This document shows, piece by piece, positions 46,452 to 56,419 of a stretch of 64,000 nt of DNA (its first letter is position 1; the number at the start of each line of letters is the position of its first letter). Under the pieces are notes generated by a model, which searched no databases, had not been told where the DNA came from, and was given only the letters and a program-made list of their open reading frames with translations. The DNA comes from Sphingomonas sp. PP-F2F-G114-C0414 (lineage in GTDB: Bacteria; Pseudomonadota; Alphaproteobacteria; Sphingomonadales; Sphingomonadaceae). The DNA is taken from assembly GCF_003688595.1 (NCBI RefSeq), contig NZ_RCWT01000009.1, positions 124,001 to 188,000 on the forward strand, given 5' to 3'. The translations under genes were made by a program, and so were the position numbers.

Positions 46452-49283
46452 ATGATTTTCCGGAAGCAGATTTTGTTGGCGTCGAGCGCAGCGGTATGCG
46501 TCGCGATCACTCCAGCGGCGTTCGCGCAGACCGATCCCGCACCGTCGGCGACGCCGGTCGCGCAGGATGCCGCCCCGTCGGCGACCCAGTCGCCCGCCCC
46601 ATCCGCCGCGGCCCCATCCGCGCCATCCTCCGCAACCGGCGACGATATCGTCGTCACCGGCATCCGCGGCAGCCTGCGCAGCGCGATCGCGGTCAAGCGC
46701 AACGCCAACGCGGTCGTCGACGTGATCTCCGCCGAGGACATCGGCAAGTTTCCCGATCGCAACGTCGCTGAATCGCTGTCGCACATTCCCGGCGTCAGCA
46801 TCGATCGTCGCTTCGGCGAGGGCGAGAAGGTCGCGATCCTCGGCACCGATCCCGCGCTCAACCGCATGCTGCTCGATGGCCACGCGCTCGCGTCGGCCGA
46901 CTGGGGCGGCAACGACAACGACCCGTCGAGCCGCACCTTCAACTATTCGCTGCTCGCCCCCGAGCTGGTCGATCGTCTCGAAGTCTACAAGTCGCCCGAG
47001 CCGCGCATCGAGGAAGGCAGCCTCGGCGGTACCGTCATCGTCCGCACGCGCCGTCCGCTCGACCTGAAGGCCAACGCGATCTTCGCATCGGGCGGCTATT
47101 CGTACAACGACCGCTCGGACAAGGGCAACGTCCGCGGCTCGGGCCTGTACAGCTGGAAGAACAAGGACGAGACGTTCGGCTTCCTCGTCGCGGCCACCTA
47201 CGACAAGCAGAGCCTGACGCGCGCCGGCGTCGAATTCTTCGGCTACGACAACGTCGCGCCGAACGCCGACGGCACCTACAACAGCCCGTTCGTCAACCGC
47301 GCCGCCGACGGCACGCTGAGCCTCAAGAGCCCCGGCGCGACGATCACCGGCGGGACGATTTCGGACCTCTACAAGGCGGCGTCGCCGTTCGGCATCAACT
47401 ACGCCTATTTCCAGCAGACCCGCGAGCGCAAGAGCGTGTCGGGCACGGTCCAGTACCGGCCGACCTCCGATCTGACGCTCACGCTCAACGGCCTGCACAT
47501 CAACGGCAACTACAACAACTACAGCCAGTCGATGTACACGATTCCCGGCGCATGGACCGGCGACGTGCTGCAATCGGCGAACATCAGCAACGGCGTGGTC
47601 AACGCCGCCTCGTTCGGCGCGGCGACCAACCAGGGCTCGCAGCTCGATACGCTGGTGCGCAAGACCAAGCTGAAGACCGACAACATCAACTTCTTCGCCG
47701 ATTACGAAGGCGACGGCGGGGCCAAGATCTCGTTCGCGGGCGGCTGGAGCAAGGCGGTCGGCGGACGCGATCCCGAATATCTGTTCAACGTGCAGACCAA
47801 GCTGCCGTACAGCTATGCGTTCACCAACAACACCGCGACGGTGAACTTCGTCGGCGATCCGACCAACCCGGCGAACTATTTCACCAACCCGAACAACAAC
47901 CCGGCGCAGATCGAAGGGCGCCCGGTGATCGTCAACGGGACTCAGCTGAACGCCGCGCAGATCGGCGGGCAGGACTTCAGCGTCACCACCGACCGCGACA
48001 TCTTCGGCGGCTATGACGCGACCATCCCGGTCGAGTTCGGTCCGTTCAAGGAAATCCTGCTCGGCAGCCGTGCGACCGACCATGTCAACCAGATCGACGC
48101 GCGCGGTATCAACACGTACCTCCAGTCGTCGCAGACCATTCCTCAGCTCGGTGCGACCGCGCTCGTCACCCCCAACGGCACGTTCGACGGCAGCGGCGGG
48201 CTCGGCAACGCGACGCAGTATCTGAACCTGCCGCAGCAGTCGGTGATCGATATCCTGTCGGGCGCGATCAACTCGCCGCTGGTGACCAAGATCGGCGCAT
48301 CGACCAAGGTCCACGAGACGGTCATCGCCTCCTATGCGCAGGCCAATTTCGACCAGGGCGGGTTCCGCGGCAATATCGGCGGTCGCGTCGTCTACACCCG
48401 CGATATCTCGAACTATGCGACCACGCCGAGCGCACAGGTCAACCCGCAGCCGGTGCCGACCCGCACCTCGACCGACTATCTGAAGTTCCTGCCGAGCCTC
48501 AACATCGCCTATTCGGTCTCGCCGACGGTGATCGTGCGTGGCGCGGTGGCCAAGGTGATCTCGCGGCCGCGCTATCAGGATCTGGCGGCGGCGACGACGC
48601 TCAACGACGTCACGCTCGATGGCGGTGGCGGCAACCCGAACCTGAAGCCGTATGAGTCGACCAACTACGAGCTGACCGCGGAATGGTATCCGCGTTCGGG
48701 CACGCTGCTGGCGGTCGAGCTGTTCCGTCGCGATATCAAGAACTACATCATCAGCTCGCGCCAGAACGTCGATTACTTCAACGCGCTGCAGAACCGCATC
48801 ACGACCTACAACGTCAGCCAGCCGATCAACGGCGCCAAGGCCAAGGTCAACGGCGTGCTGGTATCGGGTCAGGCCGAGATCTGGGGCGGGTTCGGCCTCC
48901 AGGCGAACTATTCGTACCAGGACAGCAGCACCTCGTCGGTCGACGTGAGCGGTGCGGCGCTCAACCTGCCGTATCTGTCGAAGCACACCGTCAACGTAAT
49001 CCCGTATTTCGAGAGCGGGCCGTTCCAGGCGCGGCTGAGCTACAACTACCGCACCGCGTATTTCCGGACGATCGGTCGTCTCGGCTCGCGCGAGATGGTG
49101 GCGCCGTACAACCAGCTCGACTTCTCGGCCGGGTTCAACGTGACGCCGGCGGTGACGCTGTCGGTCAACGCGCAGAACCTGCTCGACGAGACGTATCTCC
49201 AGTATAACGCGACGCCGGATCGTCCGACCGCGTTCTACAAGAACGGCCGTACCTTCTCGGCATCGCTCTCGTTCAGGATGTAG
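46452..49283 (+). CDS. TonB-dependent receptor of the N-glycan/GlcNAc locus
   Basis: 943 residues. Signal peptide MIFRKQILLASSAAVCVAIT (cleavage after AFA), an Ala/Pro/Ser-rich spacer, TonB box DIVVTGIRGSLRSAI, plug (NVAESLSHIPGVSIDRRFGE, RMLLDGHALASADWGG) and a barrel ending ASLSFRM. This plug type (GIRGSLR..A...K, ISAEDIGKFPD) belongs to the TonB receptors of carbohydrate loci in Xanthomonas, Caulobacter and sphingomonads. It should import glycan fragments across the outer membrane and heads an operon of seven glycosidases. A bulged hairpin after its stop could lower expression of the following genes. Confidence 0.92.
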   Translation: MIFRKQILLASSAAVCVAITPAAFAQTDPAPSATPVAQDAAPSATQSPAPSAAAPSAPSSATGDDIVVTGIRGSLRSAIAVKRNANAVVDVISAEDIGKFPDRNVAESLSHIPGVSIDRRFGEGEKVAILGTDPALNRMLLDGHALASADWGGNDNDPSSRTFNYSLLAPELVDRLEVYKSPEPRIEEGSLGGTVIVRTRRPLDLKANAIFASGGYSYNDRSDKGNVRGSGLYSWKNKDETFGFLVAATYDKQSLTRAGVEFFGYDNVAPNADGTYNSPFVNRAADGTLSLKSPGATITGGTISDLYKAASPFGINYAYFQQTRERKSVSGTVQYRPTSDLTLTLNGLHINGNYNNYSQSMYTIPGAWTGDVLQSANISNGVVNAASFGAATNQGSQLDTLVRKTKLKTDNINFFADYEGDGGAKISFAGGWSKAVGGRDPEYLFNVQTKLPYSYAFTNNTATVNFVGDPTNPANYFTNPNNNPAQIEGRPVIVNGTQLNAAQIGGQDFSVTTDRDIFGGYDATIPVEFGPFKEILLGSRATDHVNQIDARGINTYLQSSQTIPQLGATALVTPNGTFDGSGGLGNATQYLNLPQQSVIDILSGAINSPLVTKIGASTKVHETVIASYAQANFDQGGFRGNIGGRVVYTRDISNYATTPSAQVNPQPVPTRTSTDYLKFLPSLNIAYSVSPTVIVRGAVAKVISRPRYQDLAAATTLNDVTLDGGGGNPNLKPYESTNYELTAEWYPRSGTLLAVELFRRDIKNYIISSRQNVDYFNALQNRITTYNVSQPINGAKAKVNGVLVSGQAEIWGGFGLQANYSYQDSSTSSVDVSGAALNLPYLSKHTVNVIPYFESGPFQARLSYNYRTAYFRTIGRLGSREMVAPYNQLDFSAGFNVTPAVTLSVNAQNLLDETYLQYNATPDRPTAFYKNGRTFSASLSFRM

Positions 49284-49290
49284 CATCACC

Positions 49291-49320
49291 GGGTGGCGCG
49301 CCCTCGCGGTGCGCCATCCC
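49291..49320 (+). terminator. Hairpin between TonB receptor and glycosidase genes
   Basis: GGGTGGCGC (49291-49299) pairs with GCGCCATCCC (49311-49320) with one bulged base, 11-base loop, no T run. It lies in the 64-bp gap and could be a partial terminator or an RNA-stability element that sets receptor above enzyme levels. Confidence 0.4.
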
Positions 49321-49347
49321 CGTCCATAGGGGGCACGATATCGCCGC

Positions 49348-51522
49348 ATGATATCAGGTTGGATCAAGGCAGTGCGCAAGCGGATGGGGCATCTCGGTGT
49401 CCTGTCCGCATTTCTCGTTCCGATGGCGGTGGCGACGCCGGCCGCGGCCGAGCGGATCGATCTGGATGCGGGGTGGACGTTCTGGCTGGCAAAGGACGCG
49501 CCGGCCGATCCGGCGTGGCTGAAGTCCGATCCCGCGAAGGTAGAAAGCGTCAGCGTCCCGCATAGCTGGCCGCTGACGCGCGGGGCGAATTCCGAGGGCG
49601 TCGGCTGGTATGCGCGGACGCTCGTCGTGCCCGAGGCGATCGTCGGCAAGCATCTCGAACTGCATTTCGACGCGGTGTTCTACGCGGCGCGCGTCTGGGT
49701 GAACGGAACGCTCGTCGGCACCCACGAAGGCGGGCATACCGCGTTCGATCTCGACGTTTCGAAGGTGCTGAAACCCGGCGCGAACCGGATCGTCGTCGCC
49801 GTCGACGACCGGCCGGGGTTCGTGACGATTCCGGGCTATGCGATGCGCCTCGCTGGCTCTGGGAACGTCTGGTACGACTGGTGGCACAGCGGCGGGATCA
49901 CGCGCGACGTGTCGCTGCGGATCGCCGAGGGCGGGCTGATCCGCCGCCAGCGTATCCGGCAGGTACTGAAGGCCGACAGCGCGAACGTCACGAGTGGTAT
50001 CGCGATCGAGAATGTCGATGCGACGCCGCACACCTATTCCCTGACGTCCGTCGCGATCGATCCCGATGGTCGCGAGGTCGCGCACAGTGAAAAGAGCGTG
50101 ACGGTGGCCGCGTCGTCCGCCGCGACGCCCGACGCCGCGCTGACGATCGCCAAGCCGCAACTGTGGCAGATCGGTGCGGGCAAGCTGTACCGGATCGTCG
50201 CCGAACTGCGCGACGAGAAGGGCGTGGTGCTCGACCGGCGCGAGGACACCGTCGGTCTGCGCACGCTCGCGCTCCGTGACCGGAAACTCTACGTCAACGG
50301 CGTCGCGGTGCGGCTGACCGGGGTGACGCGGCACGAGGATTCGCCGTGGGAAGGCGCCGCCGAAACGCGTGGCACGATCCTCCACGACATGCGTGATCTG
50401 AACGCGCTGCATGTCACGCTGACGCGGCCGGTGCATTATCCGCAGCCGCAGAGCGTGTTCGATGCCGCCGACCGCGCGGGGATGCTCCTCGTTCCCGAAA
50501 TTCCGATCTGGCAGATGACCGCCGCGCAGCTGGGCGATCCGCGGCTGCTGGTGCGCGCCAAAACGATGATGGCCGAGATGATCGCCGAGAGCGGCAATCA
50601 TCCGAGCGTGCTCGCGTGGAGCGTGATGAACGAGAGCGAGGCCGCGACGCCGCAGGGGCTCGCGTTCGTCAAGGCGATGAAGGCGCATATCAATGCGATC
50701 GATCCGGGCCGGTTCGTGACGTTCGCGGATTCGCAGATCGCGGAGCGTGCCGTACGCGTGCCCGCCCTGGTCGAGGCGGATTTCGTGATGGCCAACGCCT
50801 ATTTCGGGACCTGGAGCGGCGCCGCGGACAAAGTCGGCCCGTGGCTCGACGCGTTCGACAAGGCGTATCCCGACCGGATGCTGGTGATCTCCGAATTCGG
50901 CTGGCCCGGGCCGTTCTCGCACGATTCCGCGAGCGCGGACGTGGCGCGCACCGAAAACCTTAAGGACCAGCTCGCGGCGTTCGGGACGCGGCCCTGGGTC
51001 GGCGGCGCGATCTTCTGGAGCTATGCGGACTACCGCTCGAACAAGAACCTCTTCGCCGGCATGGCCGATGGCTATGTCGATCACGGCCTCGTCGATGCCG
51101 ATCGCCAGCGCCGCCCGAGCTATTTCGCGTGGGAAGCCGCCAACCGCGACGTCTCCGCAAAGGTCGATCTGACGATGGCGGGCGAAACGCCGACCGGCTT
51201 CACCGCGACCGTGATGGGCGCTGCGAAGGCTGCATTGCCGTCCTATCCGCTGGTCGGCGCGCGACTGCACTGGCGCGCGATCGGCGGCGATCGCGTCGTG
51301 CTCGGCGAGGGCGAACAGGCGCTGCCGGTCATCGCGCCGGGCGGCACCGCGACGGTGTCCGCGGCCTGGACCGGTCGTCTTACGCCCGTCACGGTGACCG
51401 TCGATATCCTCACCGCGGAGGGTGCGCGCGCAGGCGGCGTCGTCCGCGAGTACGAACCGTTCAAGGCCGGCTCCGCCGTCTATCCACCCGATCCAGCGCA
51501 ATTGCCGAAGGACCCTAAATGA
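49348..51522 (+). CDS. Exported glycoside hydrolase family 2 (beta-galactosidase/glucuronidase-like)
   Basis: 724 residues with a signal peptide (MGHLGVLSAFLVPMAVATPA region, cleavage after AAA). GH2 layout: sugar-binding jelly roll (HSWPLTRGANSEGVGWYART), immunoglobulin-like domain, then TIM barrel with acid/base Glu 429 (SVMNESEA) and nucleophile Glu 516 (VISEFGWPG). In an N-glycan pathway it would most simply be a beta-galactosidase trimming antennae, but beta-glucuronidase-type specificities share this fold. Its TGA overlaps the next ATG (ATGA). A start 36 bases later (MGHLG) is equally possible. Confidence 0.88.
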   Translation: MISGWIKAVRKRMGHLGVLSAFLVPMAVATPAAAERIDLDAGWTFWLAKDAPADPAWLKSDPAKVESVSVPHSWPLTRGANSEGVGWYARTLVVPEAIVGKHLELHFDAVFYAARVWVNGTLVGTHEGGHTAFDLDVSKVLKPGANRIVVAVDDRPGFVTIPGYAMRLAGSGNVWYDWWHSGGITRDVSLRIAEGGLIRRQRIRQVLKADSANVTSGIAIENVDATPHTYSLTSVAIDPDGREVAHSEKSVTVAASSAATPDAALTIAKPQLWQIGAGKLYRIVAELRDEKGVVLDRREDTVGLRTLALRDRKLYVNGVAVRLTGVTRHEDSPWEGAAETRGTILHDMRDLNALHVTLTRPVHYPQPQSVFDAADRAGMLLVPEIPIWQMTAAQLGDPRLLVRAKTMMAEMIAESGNHPSVLAWSVMNESEAATPQGLAFVKAMKAHINAIDPGRFVTFADSQIAERAVRVPALVEADFVMANAYFGTWSGAADKVGPWLDAFDKAYPDRMLVISEFGWPGPFSHDSASADVARTENLKDQLAAFGTRPWVGGAIFWSYADYRSNKNLFAGMADGYVDHGLVDADRQRRPSYFAWEAANRDVSAKVDLTMAGETPTGFTATVMGAAKAALPSYPLVGARLHWRAIGGDRVVLGEGEQALPVIAPGGTATVSAAWTGRLTPVTVTVDILTAEGARAGGVVREYEPFKAGSAVYPPDPAQLPKDPK

Positions 51523-53807
51523 TCCGTTTCCGCCCTCTGGTGCTCGCGCTGCTGATGTCCTCGACCGCGGCGGTGGCCGAAGGGCCGAAGCTGATCCCGA
51601 TGCCCGCCTCGATCGAGACTCATGCCGGCACGCTGACGATCGGCGAAGGTGCCGGGATCGTCGCGAGCGATGCGGGGACGAAGACTGCGGCGAAGCTGCT
51701 CGCGCAACAGGTCAAGGTCGTGCGCGGGCTCTCGCTCGCGAGCGACGCCGGCACCGGCCCGATCCGCTTCGTGCGCGATGCGAGCGTGGCGGGTGACGAG
51801 GCCTACACGCTGACCGTCGATGCGAAGGGCGTGACGATCGCGGCGAGCGGCGATGCGGGCCTCGTTCACGGCGCGATGACCTTGGCGCAGTTGCTCAGCC
51901 CCGATGCGGCGGTCGGCAAGCCCGTGACGCTGGCGGCGATGACGATCCGCGATGCGCCACGCTTCAAATGGCGCGGGCTGATGATCGATCCGGCGCGGCA
52001 TTTCGTGCCGATGCCCACGTTGTACGCGATGGTCGATCAGCTCGCCGCGCAGAAGATGAACGTGCTGCATCTCCACCTGACCGACGATCAGGGCTGGCGC
52101 GTCGAGATCAAGCGCTATCCCGACCTGACCCGGATCGGCGCGTGGCGGACGCCGCCGTCTGCGGGTGGTACGCCGGGCGAGAAGGTCGGCGGGTTCTACA
52201 CGCAGGCCGAGCTGAAGGCGCTGGTCGCCTATGCGCAGGAGCGCGCGATCACGATCATGCCCGAGATCGACCTGCCCGGCCATGCGCAGGCGGCGGTAGC
52301 GTCGTATCCGGCCGAAGTCGGCGTGCTCGGCGATCGGCCCGCGGTCGGTCACGACTGGGGCGTGAACCCGTGGCTGTTCAGCCCGGAGGATCGCAGCATG
52401 ACCTTCATCAAGCACGTCCTCGACGAGCTGATGGAGGTGTTCCCGTCGCAGTTCATCCATCTCGGCGGCGACGAGGCGGTCAAGGACCAGTGGGAGCGTT
52501 CGCCCGCTGTACAGGCGAAGATGAAGGCGCTCGGGCTGAAGACCGAGATGCAGATGCAGAGCTGGATGATCGACCAGCTTGGCGAGTATCTCGCCAAGCA
52601 CGGCCGCCGGCTGATCGGCTGGGACGAGATCCTCGAGGGCGGCTTGCCGCCATCGGCCTCGGTGATGTCGTGGCGCGGCGAGAAGGGGGCCGTGGATGCG
52701 GCGAACCAGGGGCATGACGTGGTGCTGAGCCCGGCGCCGATCTTGTATCTCGACAGCCTGCAGAGCAATCGCAGCGACGAGCCGCCGGGCCGCATCGCGA
52801 ACGGCGATGCGATCGTGCCGCTCGCGAGGCTTTACGCGTACGAACCCGAGCCGGCGGGGCTCGCGCCCGACAAGGCCAAGCACGTGCTGGGCGCGCAGAT
52901 CAATGCGTTCAGCGAATATCTGGTGACCCCCGAGCAGCTTCAGCACGCGACCTTCCCGCGACTGTCGGCGCTTGCCGAGCGGACCTGGTCGCCGAAGTCC
53001 GCGCGTAATTTCGACGACTTCGTGGCGCGGCTCGAGCCGCAGATGGGGCGTTATGCCCGCGCTGGTATCGCCGCGGCGGACAGCGCGTTCGCGGTCGACT
53101 TCGCAATTCAGGGCACGCGCGGCGATGCGTTGCGTCGCGGCAAGGTGCCCGTGACGCTCGCGACGCAGACCGGCTATGGCACGATCCGCTACACGCTCGA
53201 CGGCAAGGCGCCGACCGCGCGATCGAAGGCCTATGCCACGCCATTGTCGCTCAGGCCGGGGACCACCATCCGCGCGGCGGCCTTCACCAGCGACGGTCGC
53301 CCGACCGCGGAACCGCGTCTGTTCGAGACGAGCCGGGTCGCGCTGCTGCGCCGGTCGAGTTCGGAGCTGGTCGCGTGCCCCGATGGCGCGATCGGCTTGC
53401 GCGTGCCGCTGACGTCGGAGGCGACGGGGAATACGCCGGTATTCAACGTCAACATCTTCGACACGTGCACGATGTATCCGGCCGCACCGCTGGATGTGGC
53501 GCGGAGCTTCACCGTCGATGTCGCGCGGTTGCCGCGGCATTACGGGCTGGCGCATGACGAGAAGGCATTGCGGCGGCATTACGCGGTGACGACGTACGGC
53601 GAGCTCGTGGTGCGCACCGGCGGTTGCACCGGCACGATCGCGGCGACCTTCCCGCTGCCGAACCCGGCGACGAGCCCGAACCGCATGACCTTCCGCGGCA
53701 CGCTGCCCGAGGGCAAGGGCGATGCGGACATCTGCCTGTTGTTCACGGCGTCGATGGAGTCGCCGTTCTACGCGGTCGAATCGATGCAGCTGTCGGAGAA
53801 GAAGTGA
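51519..53807 (+). CDS. Exported beta-N-acetylhexosaminidase (GH20)
   Basis: 762 residues; signal peptide MIRFRPLVLALLMSSTAAVA. GH20b beta domain, then the catalytic barrel with MIDPARHF, NVLHLHLTDDQGWR, MPEIDLPGHAQAA, and the catalytic pair Asp 318-Glu 319 in FIHLGGDEAVKDQW. C-terminal region (about 520-762) includes a chitobiase-like beta domain (GTIRYTLDGKAPTARSKAY) and a further beta-sandwich. It releases terminal GlcNAc or GalNAc in the periplasm, the sugar taken up by NagE. Overlaps the next gene by one base (TGATG). Confidence 0.95.
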   Translation: MIRFRPLVLALLMSSTAAVAEGPKLIPMPASIETHAGTLTIGEGAGIVASDAGTKTAAKLLAQQVKVVRGLSLASDAGTGPIRFVRDASVAGDEAYTLTVDAKGVTIAASGDAGLVHGAMTLAQLLSPDAAVGKPVTLAAMTIRDAPRFKWRGLMIDPARHFVPMPTLYAMVDQLAAQKMNVLHLHLTDDQGWRVEIKRYPDLTRIGAWRTPPSAGGTPGEKVGGFYTQAELKALVAYAQERAITIMPEIDLPGHAQAAVASYPAEVGVLGDRPAVGHDWGVNPWLFSPEDRSMTFIKHVLDELMEVFPSQFIHLGGDEAVKDQWERSPAVQAKMKALGLKTEMQMQSWMIDQLGEYLAKHGRRLIGWDEILEGGLPPSASVMSWRGEKGAVDAANQGHDVVLSPAPILYLDSLQSNRSDEPPGRIANGDAIVPLARLYAYEPEPAGLAPDKAKHVLGAQINAFSEYLVTPEQLQHATFPRLSALAERTWSPKSARNFDDFVARLEPQMGRYARAGIAAADSAFAVDFAIQGTRGDALRRGKVPVTLATQTGYGTIRYTLDGKAPTARSKAYATPLSLRPGTTIRAAAFTSDGRPTAEPRLFETSRVALLRRSSSELVACPDGAIGLRVPLTSEATGNTPVFNVNIFDTCTMYPAAPLDVARSFTVDVARLPRHYGLAHDEKALRRHYAVTTYGELVVRTGGCTGTIAATFPLPNPATSPNRMTFRGTLPEGKGDADICLLFTASMESPFYAVESMQLSEKK

Positions 53808-56419
53808 TGCGGCGCACGGCTCTCCTGCTGCTCGCCGCGATCGCTGCGACGCCCGCCTGGGCGGCACCACGCACGAGCGTCGTGCTCGACAAGGGCTGGT
53901 CGATGCGGATCGATCCGGCCGATACCGCTGCGGCCAAGGCGCATCCGAAGGCGGCACGCTGGCTGCGCGCGACCGTGCCGGGCAGTGCGCAGACCGACCT
54001 GATGGCGGCGAAGATCGTCCCCGATCCGTACAAGGGCCTGAACGAGGCGAAGATCCAGTGGGTCGGGTTGACCGACTGGCAATATCACACCGTCGTGCGT
54101 GCGACGCCCGAACTGCTGGCGCGCGATCATATCGATCTGGTGTTCGACGGGCTGGATACCTTCGCCGAGGTGCGGCTGAACGGGACCAAGCTGCTGGCGG
54201 CGGACAATGCGCATCGGCGCTGGCGCGTGCCGGTCAAGGCGGTGCTGAAGCCGGGGGCGAACGAGTTGCTCGTCACGTTTCGATCGCCGATCCGCACGTT
54301 GCAGCCGATGGTGCTGAAGGCGAAGAACCCGCTGCCTGGCGAATATGATTCGATCTATGGCGACGAGCCGATGGGCAAGCAGACTTCGCCCTATATTCGC
54401 AAGCCGAAGTATCAATATGGCTGGGACTGGGGTCCCCGGATCGTCACGCAGGGAATCTGGCGCCCGGCGCGGATCGAGGCGTGGGACGACGCGCGGATCG
54501 AGGCGTTTCGCGTGACGCAGGAAGGGCTGACAAAGTCCGAAGCGCGGTTGTCCGCCGAACTCGACGTGGTGGCGGGCCAGGAGCGGCCGGTCACGGTGCA
54601 GGTCGCGGTCACCGGTCCCGACGGCCAAGTCACGCAGGCGGCGCGGACCGTCACCGTCGCGGCGGGCGCGAGCAATGTCGCGGTACCCGTGAGCGTCGCC
54701 AATCCGCAACGCTGGTTCCCCGCGGGCTATGGCGCGCAACCGCTCTACACCGTGAAGGCGACGCTGACCGACGGAACCACGACGATCGACACCGCGCAGC
54801 GCCGCACCGGCCTGCGCACGGTCGAGTTGCGCCGCGACAAGGACGCCGCCGGGCGGGGGTTCGCGTTCGTTGTCAACGGTATCCCGGTGTTCGCCAAGGG
54901 CGCGAACCTGATCCCGTTCGACATGTTTCCCGCGCGTGTGCCCGAAAGCCAGATCCGCACCGTCATGGCCGGCGCGCGCGATGCCAACATGAACATGATC
55001 CGCGTGTGGGGCGGCGGCTATTATCTCGACGACGCGTTCTACGATCTCGCCGACCAGATGGGCTTGATGGTGTGGCAGGACTTCATGTTCGGCGGCGCCG
55101 TCACGCCGCCCGATCGCGAGTTCCGCGAGACCGTCCGCATCGAGGCGGAGGAACAGGTCGACCGGCTCCAGGCGCATCCCTCGATCGTGTTGTGGTCGGG
55201 CAATAACGAGGTGCTCAGCGGCTGGGCCAACTGGTCCGACCGGATCGCCTTCAAGAAGGCGGTCGGTGCGGACGAGCAGGAGCGGATCGGCGTCGGCATG
55301 GCGGTGATTTTCGACCGCGTGCTGCGCGATGCCGCCGAGCGCCGCGATCCCGACGCGGTCTATTGGCCGGGTTCGCCGAGCAACAGTTACGAGGACAAGC
55401 CCGACATCGATGGCGATGGCGACCGGCATTACTGGGACGTCTGGGGCGGCAAGAAGCCGGTCGAGGCGTATCTCGACAGCTGCCCGCGGTTCATGTCCGA
55501 ATACGGCCTGCAATCGATGCCCGAGATGAAGACGATCCGGACGTTCGCGACCGACGCCGACTTCTCGCCGACCTCGCCGGTGATGAAGGCGCACCAGAAG
55601 TTCCTGAAGGGCGAGGGCAACGACCGGCTGCTGTTCTACATCCGCGAGAAATACCGCGAGCCGCGCGACTTCGCCGAGTTCGTGTATCTGAGCCAGGTGA
55701 TGCAGGCCGAGGGGATCGAACTCGCCGCGCTGCATCATCGTGCATGCCAGCCGGTGACGATGGGATCGCTGTTCTGGCAGATCAACGACGTCTGGCCGGG
55801 GGCGTCATGGGCGAGCATCGATTATTACGGCCGCTGGAAGGCGCTGCAATTCCGGGCGCGGCATTTCTATGCGCCGCTGGCGATCGCCGCCGAGCGCAAG
55901 GACGGCGCGACCAAGGTGAGCTTGATCTCCGACGCGACGGTGCCGACCGAGGCGAAGTGGCGCGTGCGGACGCTCGATGTCGACGGCAAGGTCGTCGCGA
56001 CACGCGAGGAGGCTGCGACGTTGGCGCCTTTGTCCGCAACGCCGGTCGCGACGCTGCCCGATGCGGCGCTGTTCGCGGGTGGCGATCCGGCGCGGACGAT
56101 CGCGGTGGCGGAGTTGCTCGTCGACGGCCGCGTGACGTCCCGCGTGCTGGTGTCGGCGGCGCCCAAGACGATGACGCTGCCCGATCCGGGACTCACCGCG
56201 ACCTGGGACGGCGATCGACTGACGCTGACCGCCACCAGGCTGGCGCGCGCAGTCTGGATCGATTTCGGCAAGGTCGAGGCGAGGCCATCGGACAATGCGT
56301 TCGATCTGCTGCCGGGGGAGAGTGTTACGGTGACTGTTGCTTCGAAGGCGTCCGCGGCGGCGCTGCGGCGTGCACTGACGATCCGCACTCTGGCCGGTGT
56401 CGCGGCGGTGAAGTCGTGA
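53807..56419 (+). CDS. Exported beta-mannosidase (GH2)
   Basis: 870 residues; signal peptide MRRTALLLLAAIAATPAWAA. The order of GH2 domains and motifs YGWDWGPRIVTQGIW, GANLIPFDMFPARV, MIRVWGGGYY, acid/base Glu 468 (LWSGNNEV) and nucleophile Glu 565 (SEYGLQSMP), together with MGSLFWQINDVWPGASWASI, are those of beta-mannosidases. It would cleave the core Man-beta-1,4-GlcNAc bond of N-glycans. One-base overlaps (TGATG) with both neighbours. Confidence 0.95.
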   Translation: MRRTALLLLAAIAATPAWAAPRTSVVLDKGWSMRIDPADTAAAKAHPKAARWLRATVPGSAQTDLMAAKIVPDPYKGLNEAKIQWVGLTDWQYHTVVRATPELLARDHIDLVFDGLDTFAEVRLNGTKLLAADNAHRRWRVPVKAVLKPGANELLVTFRSPIRTLQPMVLKAKNPLPGEYDSIYGDEPMGKQTSPYIRKPKYQYGWDWGPRIVTQGIWRPARIEAWDDARIEAFRVTQEGLTKSEARLSAELDVVAGQERPVTVQVAVTGPDGQVTQAARTVTVAAGASNVAVPVSVANPQRWFPAGYGAQPLYTVKATLTDGTTTIDTAQRRTGLRTVELRRDKDAAGRGFAFVVNGIPVFAKGANLIPFDMFPARVPESQIRTVMAGARDANMNMIRVWGGGYYLDDAFYDLADQMGLMVWQDFMFGGAVTPPDREFRETVRIEAEEQVDRLQAHPSIVLWSGNNEVLSGWANWSDRIAFKKAVGADEQERIGVGMAVIFDRVLRDAAERRDPDAVYWPGSPSNSYEDKPDIDGDGDRHYWDVWGGKKPVEAYLDSCPRFMSEYGLQSMPEMKTIRTFATDADFSPTSPVMKAHQKFLKGEGNDRLLFYIREKYREPRDFAEFVYLSQVMQAEGIELAALHHRACQPVTMGSLFWQINDVWPGASWASIDYYGRWKALQFRARHFYAPLAIAAERKDGATKVSLISDATVPTEAKWRVRTLDVDGKVVATREEAATLAPLSATPVATLPDAALFAGGDPARTIAVAELLVDGRVTSRVLVSAAPKTMTLPDPGLTATWDGDRLTLTATRLARAVWIDFGKVEARPSDNAFDLLPGESVTVTVASKASAAALRRALTIRTLAGVAAVKS

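Noticed and set aside
46326..49649. A very long minus-strand open frame opposite the TonB receptor
   Set aside because: It mirrors the codon structure of the receptor on the other strand in high-GC DNA, is extremely arginine- and histidine-rich and shows no domain. The same holds for long antisense frames at 49354-51501, 51480-53957, 53768-55738 and 60152-62731.
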